Of a stretch of 64,000 bases of DNA, positions 32,339 through 41,092 are shown in pieces. Each line of letters starts with the position of its first letter. Positions within the stretch are counted from its first letter, which is position 1. Made by a program: the position numbers and the translations under genes. The notes beneath the pieces were generated by a model. The model was not told where the DNA came from and searched no databases. It saw nothing but the letters and a program-made list of their open reading frames with translations. The stretch lies in contig NZ_LJIZ01000030.1 of assembly GCF_001420605.1 (NCBI RefSeq), positions 1 through 64,000 of the forward strand, in the 5' to 3' direction. This DNA comes from Bacillus sp. FJAT-25509 (GTDB lineage: Bacteria > Bacillota > Bacilli > Bacillales > Bacillaceae_G).

Positions 32339-34180
32339 ATGGATTTATCAGAGAAAGTTAGAGCTGAAATTGATAGTCTAGTAGATAAAATTAAATTAGA
32401 TCAAAGTGATGATGGATCATGGAGATATTGTTTCGAAAGTGGTCCTATGACAGATGCCTATATGATTATTATTTTAAGAACGATTGAATGTCATGATGAA
32501 GAATTAATTAAGAAACTAGTAAATCGTTTATTAATAAAGCAAGACTCAAGTGGGGCTTGGAAGCTTTTTGATGATGACTCAGGTAATTTATCAGTAACTG
32601 TTGAGGCTTACACTGCACTATTATTCTCGAATTATATAGAGATTTCTGATGAAAAAATGAAGAAAGCAGAAGCGTTCATTCGTCAAAATGGGGGATTGGA
32701 AAGCGTACACATCTCCACAAAATTTATGCTTGCTTTACATGAATTGTATCCATGGCCTAGGTTTTTTCCAGTTCCTCTCCTTTTAATGAATTTGCCAAAG
32801 TTTTTTCCTTTGTCCTTCTTTAAATTTAGTTCTTATGTTCGATTCCACTTTGCCCCACTTTTAATATTGGGAAATAAAAAGTTTACGATTAAAAATAAAT
32901 GGACGCCTACAATACAACATTTGTTTACAAACAATAAGTTCAAAGAGATTAGTAAAAAGCGGAAATTCGCAAATATTAAAATGCCTTTTACTAAATCATT
33001 ATCCAAAGTGGCTATTAAAAAGGCCGAACAGTATATTCTTCAAAATATTGAAGGAGATGGGACTTTATCTAGTTATGCCAGCGCAACTTTTATTGGAATT
33101 TATGCCCTTCTTTCATTAGGCTATCAAGTTACTTCCCCTATAATTCAAAATGCTGTTTTAGGTATAAAATCTTTCCTCTTTGAATTGGAAGATTCCCTTC
33201 ATATCCAAAATTCCCCTTCGACAATATGGGATACAGCACTTACTAGTTACGCATTGCAGGAAGCAGGTGTGCCAATAAATGATAAAGCAATCGCGTCCGC
33301 TTCTAACTTCTTAGTCTCTCTCCAACATACAGTAGTTCAGAAAGATCATAGGATTTGTTTAGGAGGATGGGGATTTTCCGACAGCAATACCCAAAATCCA
33401 GATGTAGATGATACGCAAGCAGTCTTAAGAGCGACAACTGCTATCTCTTTAATAGAAGACGATTATCGAAAATCTTGGAACGCTGGAGTGAGATGGTTAC
33501 TTGATATGCAAAATAAAGACGGCGGATGGGCGTCATTTGAAAAAAACAGTAGCAAATACTTAAAGATCATCTTCCCTATCCAAAATTTCGTTGATACTGC
33601 AGTTGATCCATCTACAGCAGATTTGACTGGTCGAACAATCGAATTTCTAGGATCCAAATTAAAGTTAAATATGGTTCATCCAAGAATTGAAGATGGAGTT
33701 AATTGGTTAATCAATCATCAACACGAGGATGGTTCCTGGTACGGCCGCTGGGGAATTTCTTATATTTATGGAACGTGGGCCGCTATTACTGGTATGAAAG
33801 AAGTTGGTATCCCCTCAAGCCACCCAAGTATTCAAAAAGCTAACGACTGGCTACTTACTATAAAAAAGGATGATGGTGGATGGGGTGAGTCTTGTAAAAG
33901 CGACATAGAAAGAAAGTATATCCCTCTTTCTTATTCGACAATTGTTCATACATCATGGGCTGTCGATACACTCATTTCGATCAACGATTATCCTACTAGT
34001 GAAATTGATGATGGAATAGCAAACATTTTGAACTGGTTAAAGACCCATGATAAGCGATTGACCTATCCAACAGGTGGAGGATTACCAGGTCATTTTTATA
34101 TAAATTATCATAGCTATCGTTATATTTGGCCCTTATTGACTTTAAGTCATTATCTAAAAAAATATGAGACAAGTGACTAA
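32339..34180 (+). CDS. sqhC: Squalene-hopene cyclase family; tetraprenyl-beta-curcumene cyclase (sporulenol synthase) type
   Basis: A 613-aa terpene cyclase, close to B. subtilis SqhC (632 aa). The acid motif DxDD is present as DVDD at residues 355-358. QW-type repeats are visible, for example QDSSGAWKL, QNKDGGWASF, QHEDGSWYGRWG and KKDDGGWGE. The enzyme protonates a polyprene and folds it into a polycyclic alcohol or hydrocarbon of the spore or cell membrane. It probably associates with the membrane through a hydrophobic patch (LYPWPRFFPVPLLLMNLPKFFP). Start ATG 32339 follows GGCGGTGAAGATTAAAA. Squalene versus tetraprenyl-curcumene as substrate cannot be settled by eye. Confidence 0.88.
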   Translation: MDLSEKVRAEIDSLVDKIKLDQSDDGSWRYCFESGPMTDAYMIIILRTIECHDEELIKKLVNRLLIKQDSSGAWKLFDDDSGNLSVTVEAYTALLFSNYIEISDEKMKKAEAFIRQNGGLESVHISTKFMLALHELYPWPRFFPVPLLLMNLPKFFPLSFFKFSSYVRFHFAPLLILGNKKFTIKNKWTPTIQHLFTNNKFKEISKKRKFANIKMPFTKSLSKVAIKKAEQYILQNIEGDGTLSSYASATFIGIYALLSLGYQVTSPIIQNAVLGIKSFLFELEDSLHIQNSPSTIWDTALTSYALQEAGVPINDKAIASASNFLVSLQHTVVQKDHRICLGGWGFSDSNTQNPDVDDTQAVLRATTAISLIEDDYRKSWNAGVRWLLDMQNKDGGWASFEKNSSKYLKIIFPIQNFVDTAVDPSTADLTGRTIEFLGSKLKLNMVHPRIEDGVNWLINHQHEDGSWYGRWGISYIYGTWAAITGMKEVGIPSSHPSIQKANDWLLTIKKDDGGWGESCKSDIERKYIPLSYSTIVHTSWAVDTLISINDYPTSEIDDGIANILNWLKTHDKRLTYPTGGGLPGHFYINYHSYRYIWPLLTLSHYLKKYETSD

Positions 34181-34302
34181 TTTGCGATATCTAGTTAAAC
34201 GCCTCGTCCTTATTTTCTTTGACGGCATATAATACATTGTTGAAAAAATATTTGTGTGTATGTCATTTTAGTTAATGGTTTAAACAATAAAGGAGTGGCT
34301 TT

Positions 34303-34602
34303 ATGGGAAATCTTGACCCAAGCTTAATGAGAGAATTTTGTGGTAAAGTTTGTGATCCTCGCAAGTTTCCACGTATTTATAGTATTCTTCGTTCATATCG
34401 CAAAAATGATTTAAAAAGCCGAGAAGGCGCATGTCATATGATTGACCGACTATCGGATTGCTGCAGTGTATCCATAACTGAGGAACAACGTGAAAACGCG
34501 GCTCAATGGCTAATGAATTGTAACGTAAACCCACAAGATCCTGATCACCAAAAAGAAATGTGGAATATGATAAAAAGCAGTAGAAGACGTTCTTGGTTTT
34601 AA
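34303..34602 (+). CDS. Small Cys-containing protein of unknown function
   Basis: A 99-aa soluble protein. ATG 34303 follows AAAGGAGTGGCTTT, an excellent RBS. Five or so cysteines are spread through it (EFCGKVCDP, EGACHMI, SDCCSVS, MNCNVNP) and it is rich in Arg, Lys and Met. The second half is predicted helical. It may be remotely like small spore-associated proteins, given composition and position after the sporulenol-type cyclase. I cannot name a family. Confidence 0.6.
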   Translation: MGNLDPSLMREFCGKVCDPRKFPRIYSILRSYRKNDLKSREGACHMIDRLSDCCSVSITEEQRENAAQWLMNCNVNPQDPDHQKEMWNMIKSSRRRSWF

Positions 34603-34642
34603 TTAATTGCAGACAGTAATTTTTATATTTTTTTAAATAAAT

Positions 34643-34692
34643 GGCCTATAAGATTCCTCTTTTATATCATTATAAGGAGAATTTTATAGGCC
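34643..34692 (+). terminator. Possible terminator of the 99-aa gene
   Basis: Long interrupted stem with outer arms GGCCTATAA and TTATAGGCC. The following TCTTTGTG is a poor U-tract, so termination efficiency is uncertain. Confidence 0.5.
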
Positions 34693-34945
34693 TCTTTGTG
34701 TGGTTGGTTTTATACAAAAATTATGTGAATACGATAGTTGTATTTTCCTTTACAAAATGTTTTAAACCAACTGCGTATAAAATAATACATAGCTAGATAT
34801 AAACACATAAAAACAGTACCCTGCCGCAGAAGCGTTTGGCGTTTTTATTTACTTTCTTAAGAATTTTTAAACTAGCATTGAATGCATTGTCTTAAAAAAC
34901 CGTTTTCCTTATTCAAGTAAATGGCAGATTAGTTTAATAAGAAAA

Positions 34946-34954
34946 TGTTATAAT
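34946..34954 (+). promoter_or_regulatory. Extended -10 promoter of the lipoprotein gene
   Basis: TGTTATAAT matches the TGnTATAAT extended -10 consensus 37 nt before the start codon. No clear -35 box is seen. Confidence 0.6.
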
Positions 34955-34990
34955 TTTTTTATTAAAAATTTAAGAAATGTAGGAATAAAA

Positions 34991-35866
34991 ATGATGAATA
35001 TAAATAAAATTAGGCGACTAATATTTGTGGGTACACTGACAATAACGCTTAGTGGCTGTGTTTCAAAAGAAGATGTTCAAAAACCAATAAATAATTATTT
35101 AAAAACAAATTATGGCTTGTCTGACAAATTTACAGTGATAGATACAGATGATAATTGGTTTGAAGGAATAGACCATCAAACACACATTGAAATTAAAGAA
35201 CCTTATCGTTCGTTTGCGTATTTACAACTAGAACGTGATTCATTAAAAATTTTAGAAGATGAAAGTGATGACATCTTTTTAGAACTATTCAAAGGTGCGT
35301 ATATAGAGCAACATCCTGAAGTTATAAAGGAAATGAAACATCTAGTTAAACACTATGGTTTTACAAAAGTTCCTAATAAAGTAGTAATAGGTTCAGGTTC
35401 AACAACATTTCCATATCCATACGAAAACATTGAACTAAATCTAGTTTATTGGGACGAAATGGTCGATGAGTTTAAAAAGACAAAAACAATAAACACAAAT
35501 GAATTAATACCAACCTTACAACCAACGGACCCAAGAAACACTAATTCAAGATATATGGGAGTAGTGAATTTTTTGTTTGAATATGATTTAAATAAAAATG
35601 GGAATAAAGTTTCTAAAGTGCCTAAAGCAAAAGACGTAGCAAAAGAATTTCAAAAGAGTGGAATATTAACAGAAGGGATATATAACATCGAAATTTTAGT
35701 TGTAGATTATGGTGAAGAGTTTTCATCGAAAGATGAATTAGATACATATGCATTGTTTAAAGTAGACAAAAATAAAGACTATACAATAATTGCTACACCA
35801 AAATATGATGACTTAGATAAAGCAGATTATTACGGTGATTATTTGAAAAAAACACAAGGTAATTAG
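34991..35866 (+). CDS. Unknown lipoprotein
   Basis: A 291-aa exported lipoprotein. The N-terminus MMNINKIRRLIFVGTLTITL is a lipoprotein signal, followed by the lipobox LSGC with Cys at about residue 23. The mature part is hydrophilic, mixed alpha/beta, with no motif that I recognise. Start ATG 34991 or 34994 follows AGGAATAAAA. It has its own promoter and terminator and so seems a single-gene unit. Codon use looks AT-richer than its neighbours. Confidence 0.7.
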   Translation: MMNINKIRRLIFVGTLTITLSGCVSKEDVQKPINNYLKTNYGLSDKFTVIDTDDNWFEGIDHQTHIEIKEPYRSFAYLQLERDSLKILEDESDDIFLELFKGAYIEQHPEVIKEMKHLVKHYGFTKVPNKVVIGSGSTTFPYPYENIELNLVYWDEMVDEFKKTKTINTNELIPTLQPTDPRNTNSRYMGVVNFLFEYDLNKNGNKVSKVPKAKDVAKEFQKSGILTEGIYNIEILVVDYGEEFSSKDELDTYALFKVDKNKDYTIIATPKYDDLDKADYYGDYLKKTQGN

Positions 35867-35906
35867 TATCCTTATTCAACTAAAGCAGTGCGTTAGTTGA
35901 ACTACT

Positions 35907-35932
35907 AGAGTTGCTTTGGCAGCTCTATTTTT
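35907..35932 (+). terminator. Terminator of the lipoprotein gene
   Basis: AGAGTTGC pairs with GCAGCTCT (one G-U), followed by ATTTTT. Confidence 0.75.
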
Positions 35933-36104
35933 ATTCAACAAAATGACAGTTTAGTTGCTCAAGGAAAGGTGTTTTTTATAATGCCATCGAAATAAAATCA
36001 ATGGGTTACTATGAACTTCGAACGTGAAGCCCGTATCCCTTCTTGAACATAAGGAGAGATTTTGCCGACTCATCATATATACGATTTGAACTACTACCAT
36101 TAAT

Positions 36105-36147
36105 AAAAAAGAGAGTGCCCCGTAAAAGTCACCCTTTTGAGACACCC
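36105..36147 (-). terminator. Terminator of the aromatic catabolic operon
   Basis: On minus, GGGTGTC pairs with GGCACTC using two wobble pairs, followed by TCTTTTTT. It lies about 20 nt after the last gene of the operon. Confidence 0.65.
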
Positions 36148-36167
36148 TATTCTTTATCAAAAATTCC

Positions 36168-36950
36168 TTAACCAAGCCCACGAACCGATAATCCGCCATC
36201 ACTAGAAATGACTTCACCAGTGATCGCACGTGACTGGTCAGATGCTAAAAGTACATATGCTGCAACGTGATCTTCAGGCATTTGTGCTAGTTGAAGTGGA
36301 TTTCTTCTTTTTATATTACTTGCTTTTGTATCATTATCGACGGATTTAGTGAAAGTACGTAAAGGTGGGATGACAGTTAGTGCTGTTAAAGTCCCTCCTG
36401 GCGCTACTGCATTTACACGTATATTTGGTGCTAATTCAAAAGCAAGCTGACGCATTAATCCGATTTGAGCATGCTTACTAGCCGTGTACCAAACTCCACC
36501 GCCGTCTGGGTAGAAGCTTGCACCAGATACAGTAAAAATAATATTCCCATTTGTTTTTTGTAATTCCTCTAAAGCTGCTTTTGCACCAAAAAATGATCCT
36601 TTTACGTTTATATTTAAAAGGTAATCATATGCATCTGATAGCGCATCGGGTGTCACATCAGCAAATTTTGCAAAGCCATCGAAAACGCCTGCATTCGCAA
36701 TAAATACATCTAGTTTACCAAACTGTTCAACAGTCGCTTTTACAGCTCGCTCATTGTCTTCGTATTTGCTTACGTCACCTTGAATGATAAGGAGATTGTC
36801 ATGTAATTCTTCTTTCATATGCTCTAGTGTTTCAAGTGATCGACCTACTATACTGACCTTTGCTCCCTCTTGAACGAATCTTCTTGTAACGGCTGCTCCT
36901 ATTCCAGATGCTCCTCCTGTAATTAACACTACTTTATCTTTTAATAACAT
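36168..36950 (-). CDS. cis-Dihydrodiol dehydrogenase, SDR family
   Basis: A 260-aa short-chain dehydrogenase. The NAD motif is TGGASGIG near residue 11, NAG is at about 87, and the catalytic YxxxK is YTASK in VWYTASKHAQIG. The overall pattern follows BphB/HcaB-type dehydrogenases, which turn the cis-diol made by a ring dioxygenase into a catechol. It directly follows the dioxygenase beta subunit gene. ATG 36950 is preferred over GTG 36953 because of GGAGG at 7-nt spacing. It is the last gene of the operon. Confidence 0.85.
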   Translation of the reverse strand: MLLKDKVVLITGGASGIGAAVTRRFVQEGAKVSIVGRSLETLEHMKEELHDNLLIIQGDVSKYEDNERAVKATVEQFGKLDVFIANAGVFDGFAKFADVTPDALSDAYDYLLNINVKGSFFGAKAALEELQKTNGNIIFTVSGASFYPDGGGVWYTASKHAQIGLMRQLAFELAPNIRVNAVAPGGTLTALTVIPPLRTFTKSVDNDTKASNIKRRNPLQLAQMPEDHVAAYVLLASDQSRAITGEVISSDGGLSVRGLG

Positions 36951-36973
36951 CACTTAGCCTCCTTTTTCTTTTA

Positions 36974-37483
36974 TTAAACAAAGATTGCAAGATTTCTAGT
37001 ATTAATTGTTGTTTGGTCTACAATAAATACTCTCCTGGAAAGCTTCCACTTCCCATCTTCATATGTAAACTCGTCATGACGTTCTCCAGAAATTAGATCA
37101 TGGTGAATATCTGTGCTACGACTACGATAGATCAGTAAATAACTATTAACTACTGCCTTCTCTTCTTGAACTAGCTCCTTTACGCTAACATTGCTTACAA
37201 AACGGCGGGTTCTTGAAGGAGGAATTTCAGCCCACGCATAGTCAGTTTTCAATCGATCTACTCGAAGCTTTAATAATTCAATATCATCATTAAAAGTAAA
37301 CATTTCAGTAGAATAGTCTGGGCGTTCAGTTCCTTCTTTATTTACGCGTACAGGCATTTGATAGATTAAATTCGAATGCATTAAACTAAACCAATCATCA
37401 AATTCAATATCATCAAGTAATTTTGCTTCATCAATTAACCACTGTTCAAATTCTAATTTTGCTAATAACTTTTCAACATTCAT
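36974..37483 (-). CDS. Aromatic-ring-hydroxylating dioxygenase, beta subunit
   Basis: A 169-aa protein of the SnoaL-like small-subunit family (BphE/NdoC type). Visible blocks are EFEQWLIDEAKLLDDIEFDDWFSLM at the start and the strands near VNSYLLIYRSRSTDIHHDLISGERHDEF, which are typical of the family. It has a structural role in the alpha3-beta3 oxygenase. ATG 37483 is chosen, with AAGGAGGAAGAAAA upstream. It begins 20 nt after the alpha subunit gene. Confidence 0.88.
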   Translation of the reverse strand: MNVEKLLAKLEFEQWLIDEAKLLDDIEFDDWFSLMHSNLIYQMPVRVNKEGTERPDYSTEMFTFNDDIELLKLRVDRLKTDYAWAEIPPSRTRRFVSNVSVKELVQEEKAVVNSYLLIYRSRSTDIHHDLISGERHDEFTYEDGKWKLSRRVFIVDQTTINTRNLAIFV

Positions 37484-37503
37484 TTTTCTTCCTCCTTCCA
37501 TTG

Positions 37504-38805
37504 TTACTTTGTCATTAATTCAAGCCAGTATTGATAAAAATTGCGCTGACTCGCTTCTGTAAATTTATCATCATAAGCTACCCCAGGTCCGATAAAATCG
37601 ACAGGGTCACGATGTAGTCCCATTGTGTAGTTATAAGTTAAATTCTTTTGAAATGGCATTGGGCCTTGAGCTGCTTCCGTTATGTCTGTGAACACTTCAG
37701 TATCATCCTGTTCAAAAATACCAGATGGACTAAACGTTAAGATAAAGGAATCTCTTGATCGATTCTTCCATTCCTGAGAAGCATTCTTTTCTACTAGCAT
37801 CCATGCAATTACTTCCATTTTATTGTGACTAATTGGTCTCCACATTCTAATTGAAGTATTCGAAATTAATTCGCCCTTAATTTTTGTGTGAGATATTAAA
37901 AATGACATATTCGGAAAAGCATTTCCAATCATATTTTTTAAGTTTGATAGAACTTCATATTGTTCTTCTGACAAGTTACTTTTATACTCATCTTTCAATT
38001 CTTCAGGGAAAGCAAAGTCTGGGTTTGGAGTTCCAAGGTTTAATCCGTGTCCGTTTTCAGTGTGAATTTGAAAACCGCGCTTCGAATATGTTGCGTTTGG
38101 GACCATGCCTAATTTTGCAATTGAACCGTGAGTAACCATCGTATGGTATGAATCACCTACGAAATTATCAGAACCGACCTTCCAGTTTGATTTAACAATA
38201 AAACGTTGCGGAGCTCCAATTACTTCCATCTCAGCACGCCCTACTACGATATCTAAATACCACTTAAAATCGCCGAGAAACTCTTCAAGAGGCTCTGCAT
38301 TTTCGTTCCAATTTCCGAATAAAAGTCCTTTATATGATTCTAGCTTCACTTGGTGAAGACCCATTTTTGCCCGGTCAAGTCTCTCACCATAAATATCTTT
38401 TTGAAGCGGTACTCCAACAAGTTCACCAGTATTTTTAAAGTTAAATCCGTGATATGGACATGTAAATAAAGTCTTGTTTCCTTTATCAGCACGGCACAGC
38501 TTCATGCCACGATGTGTACACATATTGTAAAATGCATTGATTTCTCCCATACTTTCGCGCGAGATAATGATTGAATATCCTGCAAGCTCACGAGTCATAA
38601 AATCCCCTGGACTTGGAATTTCAGATTCATGTCCAAGAAAAACCCATGTTTTTAAAAATACTTTTTCATGTTCTAATTCGTAAACGGATTTATCTCCTAG
38701 AAGATATGCAGGAATGACTCCTTCATCTGGTTTAACGGTTTCGTTTAAGTAATTTACTAGTTGCTCTTTTGATAATTCATCTAAAGTTTTTTCTGTTTTA
38801 ATCAT
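37504..38805 (-). CDS. Aromatic-ring-hydroxylating dioxygenase, alpha subunit
   Basis: A 433-aa terminal oxygenase subunit. The Rieske [2Fe-2S] ligands are Cys96-x-His98 and Cys116-x2-His119 (CTHRGMKLC..CPYHGF). The mononuclear iron site has Asp218-x2-His221-x4-His226 in NFVGDSYHTMVTHGS, with a later acidic ligand region FEQDDTEVF. The pattern resembles naphthalene/PAH-type oxygenases more than benzoate or phthalate types. It incorporates both atoms of O2 into an aromatic ring as a cis-diol. ATG 38805 follows AAAGGAGAG. No ferredoxin or reductase gene is nearby. Substrate is unknown. Confidence 0.92.
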   Translation of the reverse strand: MIKTEKTLDELSKEQLVNYLNETVKPDEGVIPAYLLGDKSVYELEHEKVFLKTWVFLGHESEIPSPGDFMTRELAGYSIIISRESMGEINAFYNMCTHRGMKLCRADKGNKTLFTCPYHGFNFKNTGELVGVPLQKDIYGERLDRAKMGLHQVKLESYKGLLFGNWNENAEPLEEFLGDFKWYLDIVVGRAEMEVIGAPQRFIVKSNWKVGSDNFVGDSYHTMVTHGSIAKLGMVPNATYSKRGFQIHTENGHGLNLGTPNPDFAFPEELKDEYKSNLSEEQYEVLSNLKNMIGNAFPNMSFLISHTKIKGELISNTSIRMWRPISHNKMEVIAWMLVEKNASQEWKNRSRDSFILTFSPSGIFEQDDTEVFTDITEAAQGPMPFQKNLTYNYTMGLHRDPVDFIGPGVAYDDKFTEASQRNFYQYWLELMTK

Positions 38806-38836
38806 GCACAGCACTCTCCTTTCATATTTTGACTCT

Positions 38837-39619
38837 CTACCCAACTTGTACATATTTATCTTTGTTTTGTAACTTTGCCAAAACGCTTAACGCCGCTAAA
38901 TAACTTGTTTTAGGATTATTTGGCATTGGATCATTTTCAATCTCAAGTTTAAGTTTTCCGAACTCACCAGATGCTTCAATCAAATGACTATTTTTTATCG
39001 CAATTGGATCAGCAATAATTTTCACTTTCGTATTGTTAGCACCAAGTCCAGCTAAGGATAATACTATTGCCACATTAATATTTCTTGGATATAACTTAAT
39101 TGCTTCAGCCGCAGAGCCTTCAAACAAAATTGTTTCTTTTTCTAATACTTCTTTCGATAATGCTCCAGGTGGTTTTCTAGTTGTAATTGAAACAGTTTCT
39201 AGACCATTCACAGCTTTTGCTGACTTTAAAATATCCAATCCACCGATTGCTCCTGAAGGTAAGAAAATATTTACACCATTTCTTGTACAAACTTTTCGAA
39301 TCTCTTCTTCAAAAGCGGAATCAGCCATGACCCCAATACTGCTTAACAATAAGTCTTTTCCACCTTCAAGAACTTTTATAGCGTACTCCCTTGCAGCTTC
39401 AACTGTTGCAGCTTCAATGACTAAATCTATATCAGAAAGAAGCAACGCCTCTACATTTTGATAAGCTTCTGTTTCAAATTCTTTAGCAAATTGAGCGCCG
39501 GATTCTTCGGAACGTGTATAAATTGAAACAATCTTCCCACCTGGTAACATTCCATCTTTATTAATTGCTTGAAGAAGAAATTGACCAATATTCCCACAGC
39601 CAATTAGACCTAGTTTCAT
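38837..39619 (-). CDS. L-aspartate dehydrogenase homologue (NadX family)
   Basis: A 260-aa NAD(P)-dependent dehydrogenase. The Rossmann motif GLIGCGNIGQF opens it. Family blocks are PSGAIGGLDILKSA, TRKPPGAL, YPRNINVAIVLSLAG, the active-site histidine in KNSHLIEASGEFG, and NPKTSYLAALS. NadX oxidises L-aspartate to iminoaspartate, normally for NAD synthesis. No nadA or nadC is near; instead it sits between an aldehyde dehydrogenase and a ring dioxygenase. It may handle an amine or imine intermediate of the aromatic pathway, or return nitrogen. That role is inferred. Confidence 0.83.
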   Translation of the reverse strand: MKLGLIGCGNIGQFLLQAINKDGMLPGGKIVSIYTRSEESGAQFAKEFETEAYQNVEALLLSDIDLVIEAATVEAAREYAIKVLEGGKDLLLSSIGVMADSAFEEEIRKVCTRNGVNIFLPSGAIGGLDILKSAKAVNGLETVSITTRKPPGALSKEVLEKETILFEGSAAEAIKLYPRNINVAIVLSLAGLGANNTKVKIIADPIAIKNSHLIEASGEFGKLKLEIENDPMPNNPKTSYLAALSVLAKLQNKDKYVQVG

Positions 39620-39634
39620 GTTTATTCACCATCC

Positions 39635-41080
39635 TTAATTTGCAAATCCGTATGAATCTGCAAAGAATTCCAATCCACAATGTCTCGTTTCCCTTGAAAC
39701 ACCACTCTCTTTTAACCCTGGGAAATCCAATGCTAAATCACTAAAGATGGTATGGTTATTATGAAAAACTGCACCTGCTTCTAATCGATCTGCCATTTCA
39801 ACTGCTAATTCCTCGTTTTCAGTCCAAACAGAGGCCCTTAAGCCAAATTCACTATCATTTGCTAGTTTGATAACTTCGTCAATAGTTGAAAAAGGTAGAA
39901 TAGGAATTACTGGTCCAAATTGTTCTACACGAACGATCTCACTTTGCTGGTCAACACCTGTTACGATTGTTGGTAAAATGTAGTATCCTTGATCCCACAT
40001 TTCAGGATTCAGTTGAATTCCAGCTGTTATCACATTTGCACCTGCTTTTTCCGTACGCTCGATCAATCCATTAACATAGTCATACTGAGCTTTATTATTT
40101 AATGGGCCCATTGTTACATCAGGTTGAATACCATCACCTACAACAATACGCTCAAATTCTTTCTTTAGTTTTTTTACTAATTCAACATATCTAGATTCAT
40201 GTACATATACGCGCTTAATAGCCGAACATACTTGGCCAGCCGCTTTTAAAATACTCATTCTTAATCGTTTAATAGCTTCTTCATCTAAGTTTGCATCCTC
40301 TAAAATAATCGCCGGGTCATTCCCACCAAGCTCCATATATACTTTTTGAAGATTACCAGAAGACTTTTTCATAATATCTTTACCTGTTTGTGTACTTCCG
40401 ACAAAAGCAATTGTACGAACTCGTGAATCGGAACAAAGCTTGTCACCAATCATTTTTCCTGAACCTGTTACAATATTAATTACACCAGGTGGAAAATGTT
40501 CAGCCACTACTTTTAAACAAGCCATAATAGTAAGTGGACAATTTGTCGCAGGTTTTACGACAACAGTATTCCCTGCTAAAACAGCAGGAATCACTCGCTT
40601 AAATGTTAAAATCATAGGCGAATTCCAAGGAGTAATTACTGCAGTAACCCCTCTGGCTCTTCTTCTTACTTGAACTTTTTGATTTCCAGGAAGTAATTCT
40701 GGATTCCACCATTTAAGTAGTTCATCTGCTCCACCATTCATTACTTCAACACAGCGTAATAAGTCTTTTTTAGCTTCTACTAGCGTTTTGCCATTTTCAC
40801 GAACAAATAATGAAACATGTTCTTCAATGATTTTAGAAAGTTCCTGCGCTGCTGCCTTCATTCTTTCTACACGATCCTGAATCTCACTTTGCGACCAAAG
40901 TTTATATGCATTCGCTGCTGCATTAATTGCTTCGTTTACAATTTCCTCAGTACATAATGCAACTTTGCCGATTACTTCCGACTTATTTGCAGGATTAATA
41001 ATATTTGATATTTCATTACTTTCTTTCCATTCACCATTTATGAGATATCTTCCTGATACAACTGGATATGTCGAAATCAT
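39635..41080 (-). CDS. Aldehyde dehydrogenase of the aromatic cluster
   Basis: A 481-aa NAD(P)-dependent aldehyde dehydrogenase: TPWNSPMILTFKRVIPA, ELGGN (catalytic Glu) and AAGQVCSAIKR (nucleophilic Cys). It starts at ATG 41080 with AAAGGAGATTCAAT upstream, 12 nt after the TPP-enzyme gene. The tight coupling suggests that it oxidises an aldehyde released by that decarboxylase or lyase. Substrate is unknown. Confidence 0.88.
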   Translation of the reverse strand: MISTYPVVSGRYLINGEWKESNEISNIINPANKSEVIGKVALCTEEIVNEAINAAANAYKLWSQSEIQDRVERMKAAAQELSKIIEEHVSLFVRENGKTLVEAKKDLLRCVEVMNGGADELLKWWNPELLPGNQKVQVRRRARGVTAVITPWNSPMILTFKRVIPAVLAGNTVVVKPATNCPLTIMACLKVVAEHFPPGVINIVTGSGKMIGDKLCSDSRVRTIAFVGSTQTGKDIMKKSSGNLQKVYMELGGNDPAIILEDANLDEEAIKRLRMSILKAAGQVCSAIKRVYVHESRYVELVKKLKKEFERIVVGDGIQPDVTMGPLNNKAQYDYVNGLIERTEKAGANVITAGIQLNPEMWDQGYYILPTIVTGVDQQSEIVRVEQFGPVIPILPFSTIDEVIKLANDSEFGLRASVWTENEELAVEMADRLEAGAVFHNNHTIFSDLALDFPGLKESGVSRETRHCGLEFFADSYGFAN

Positions 41081-41092
41081 ATTGAATCTCCT

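Larger units (their letters stand above)
34603..34990. other. Intergenic region with a large hairpin and promoter
   Basis: GGCCTATA (34643-34650) pairs with TATAGGCC (34685-34692), with further pairing inside, probably ending the small gene upstream. From 34700 to 34920 I see nothing functional. A promoter for the lipoprotein gene is at its right end. Confidence 0.5.
35867..36167. other. Convergent intergenic region
   Basis: About 300 bp with a terminator at each end. The middle (35940-36100) shows no supported gene; a 92-codon minus-strand frame there has no RBS and overlaps the dehydrogenase gene. Confidence 0.6.

Noticed and set aside
35951-36229. 92-codon minus-strand frame overlapping the end of the diol dehydrogenase gene
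   Set aside because: No RBS, overlaps a real gene and a terminator, and encodes no recognisable pattern.
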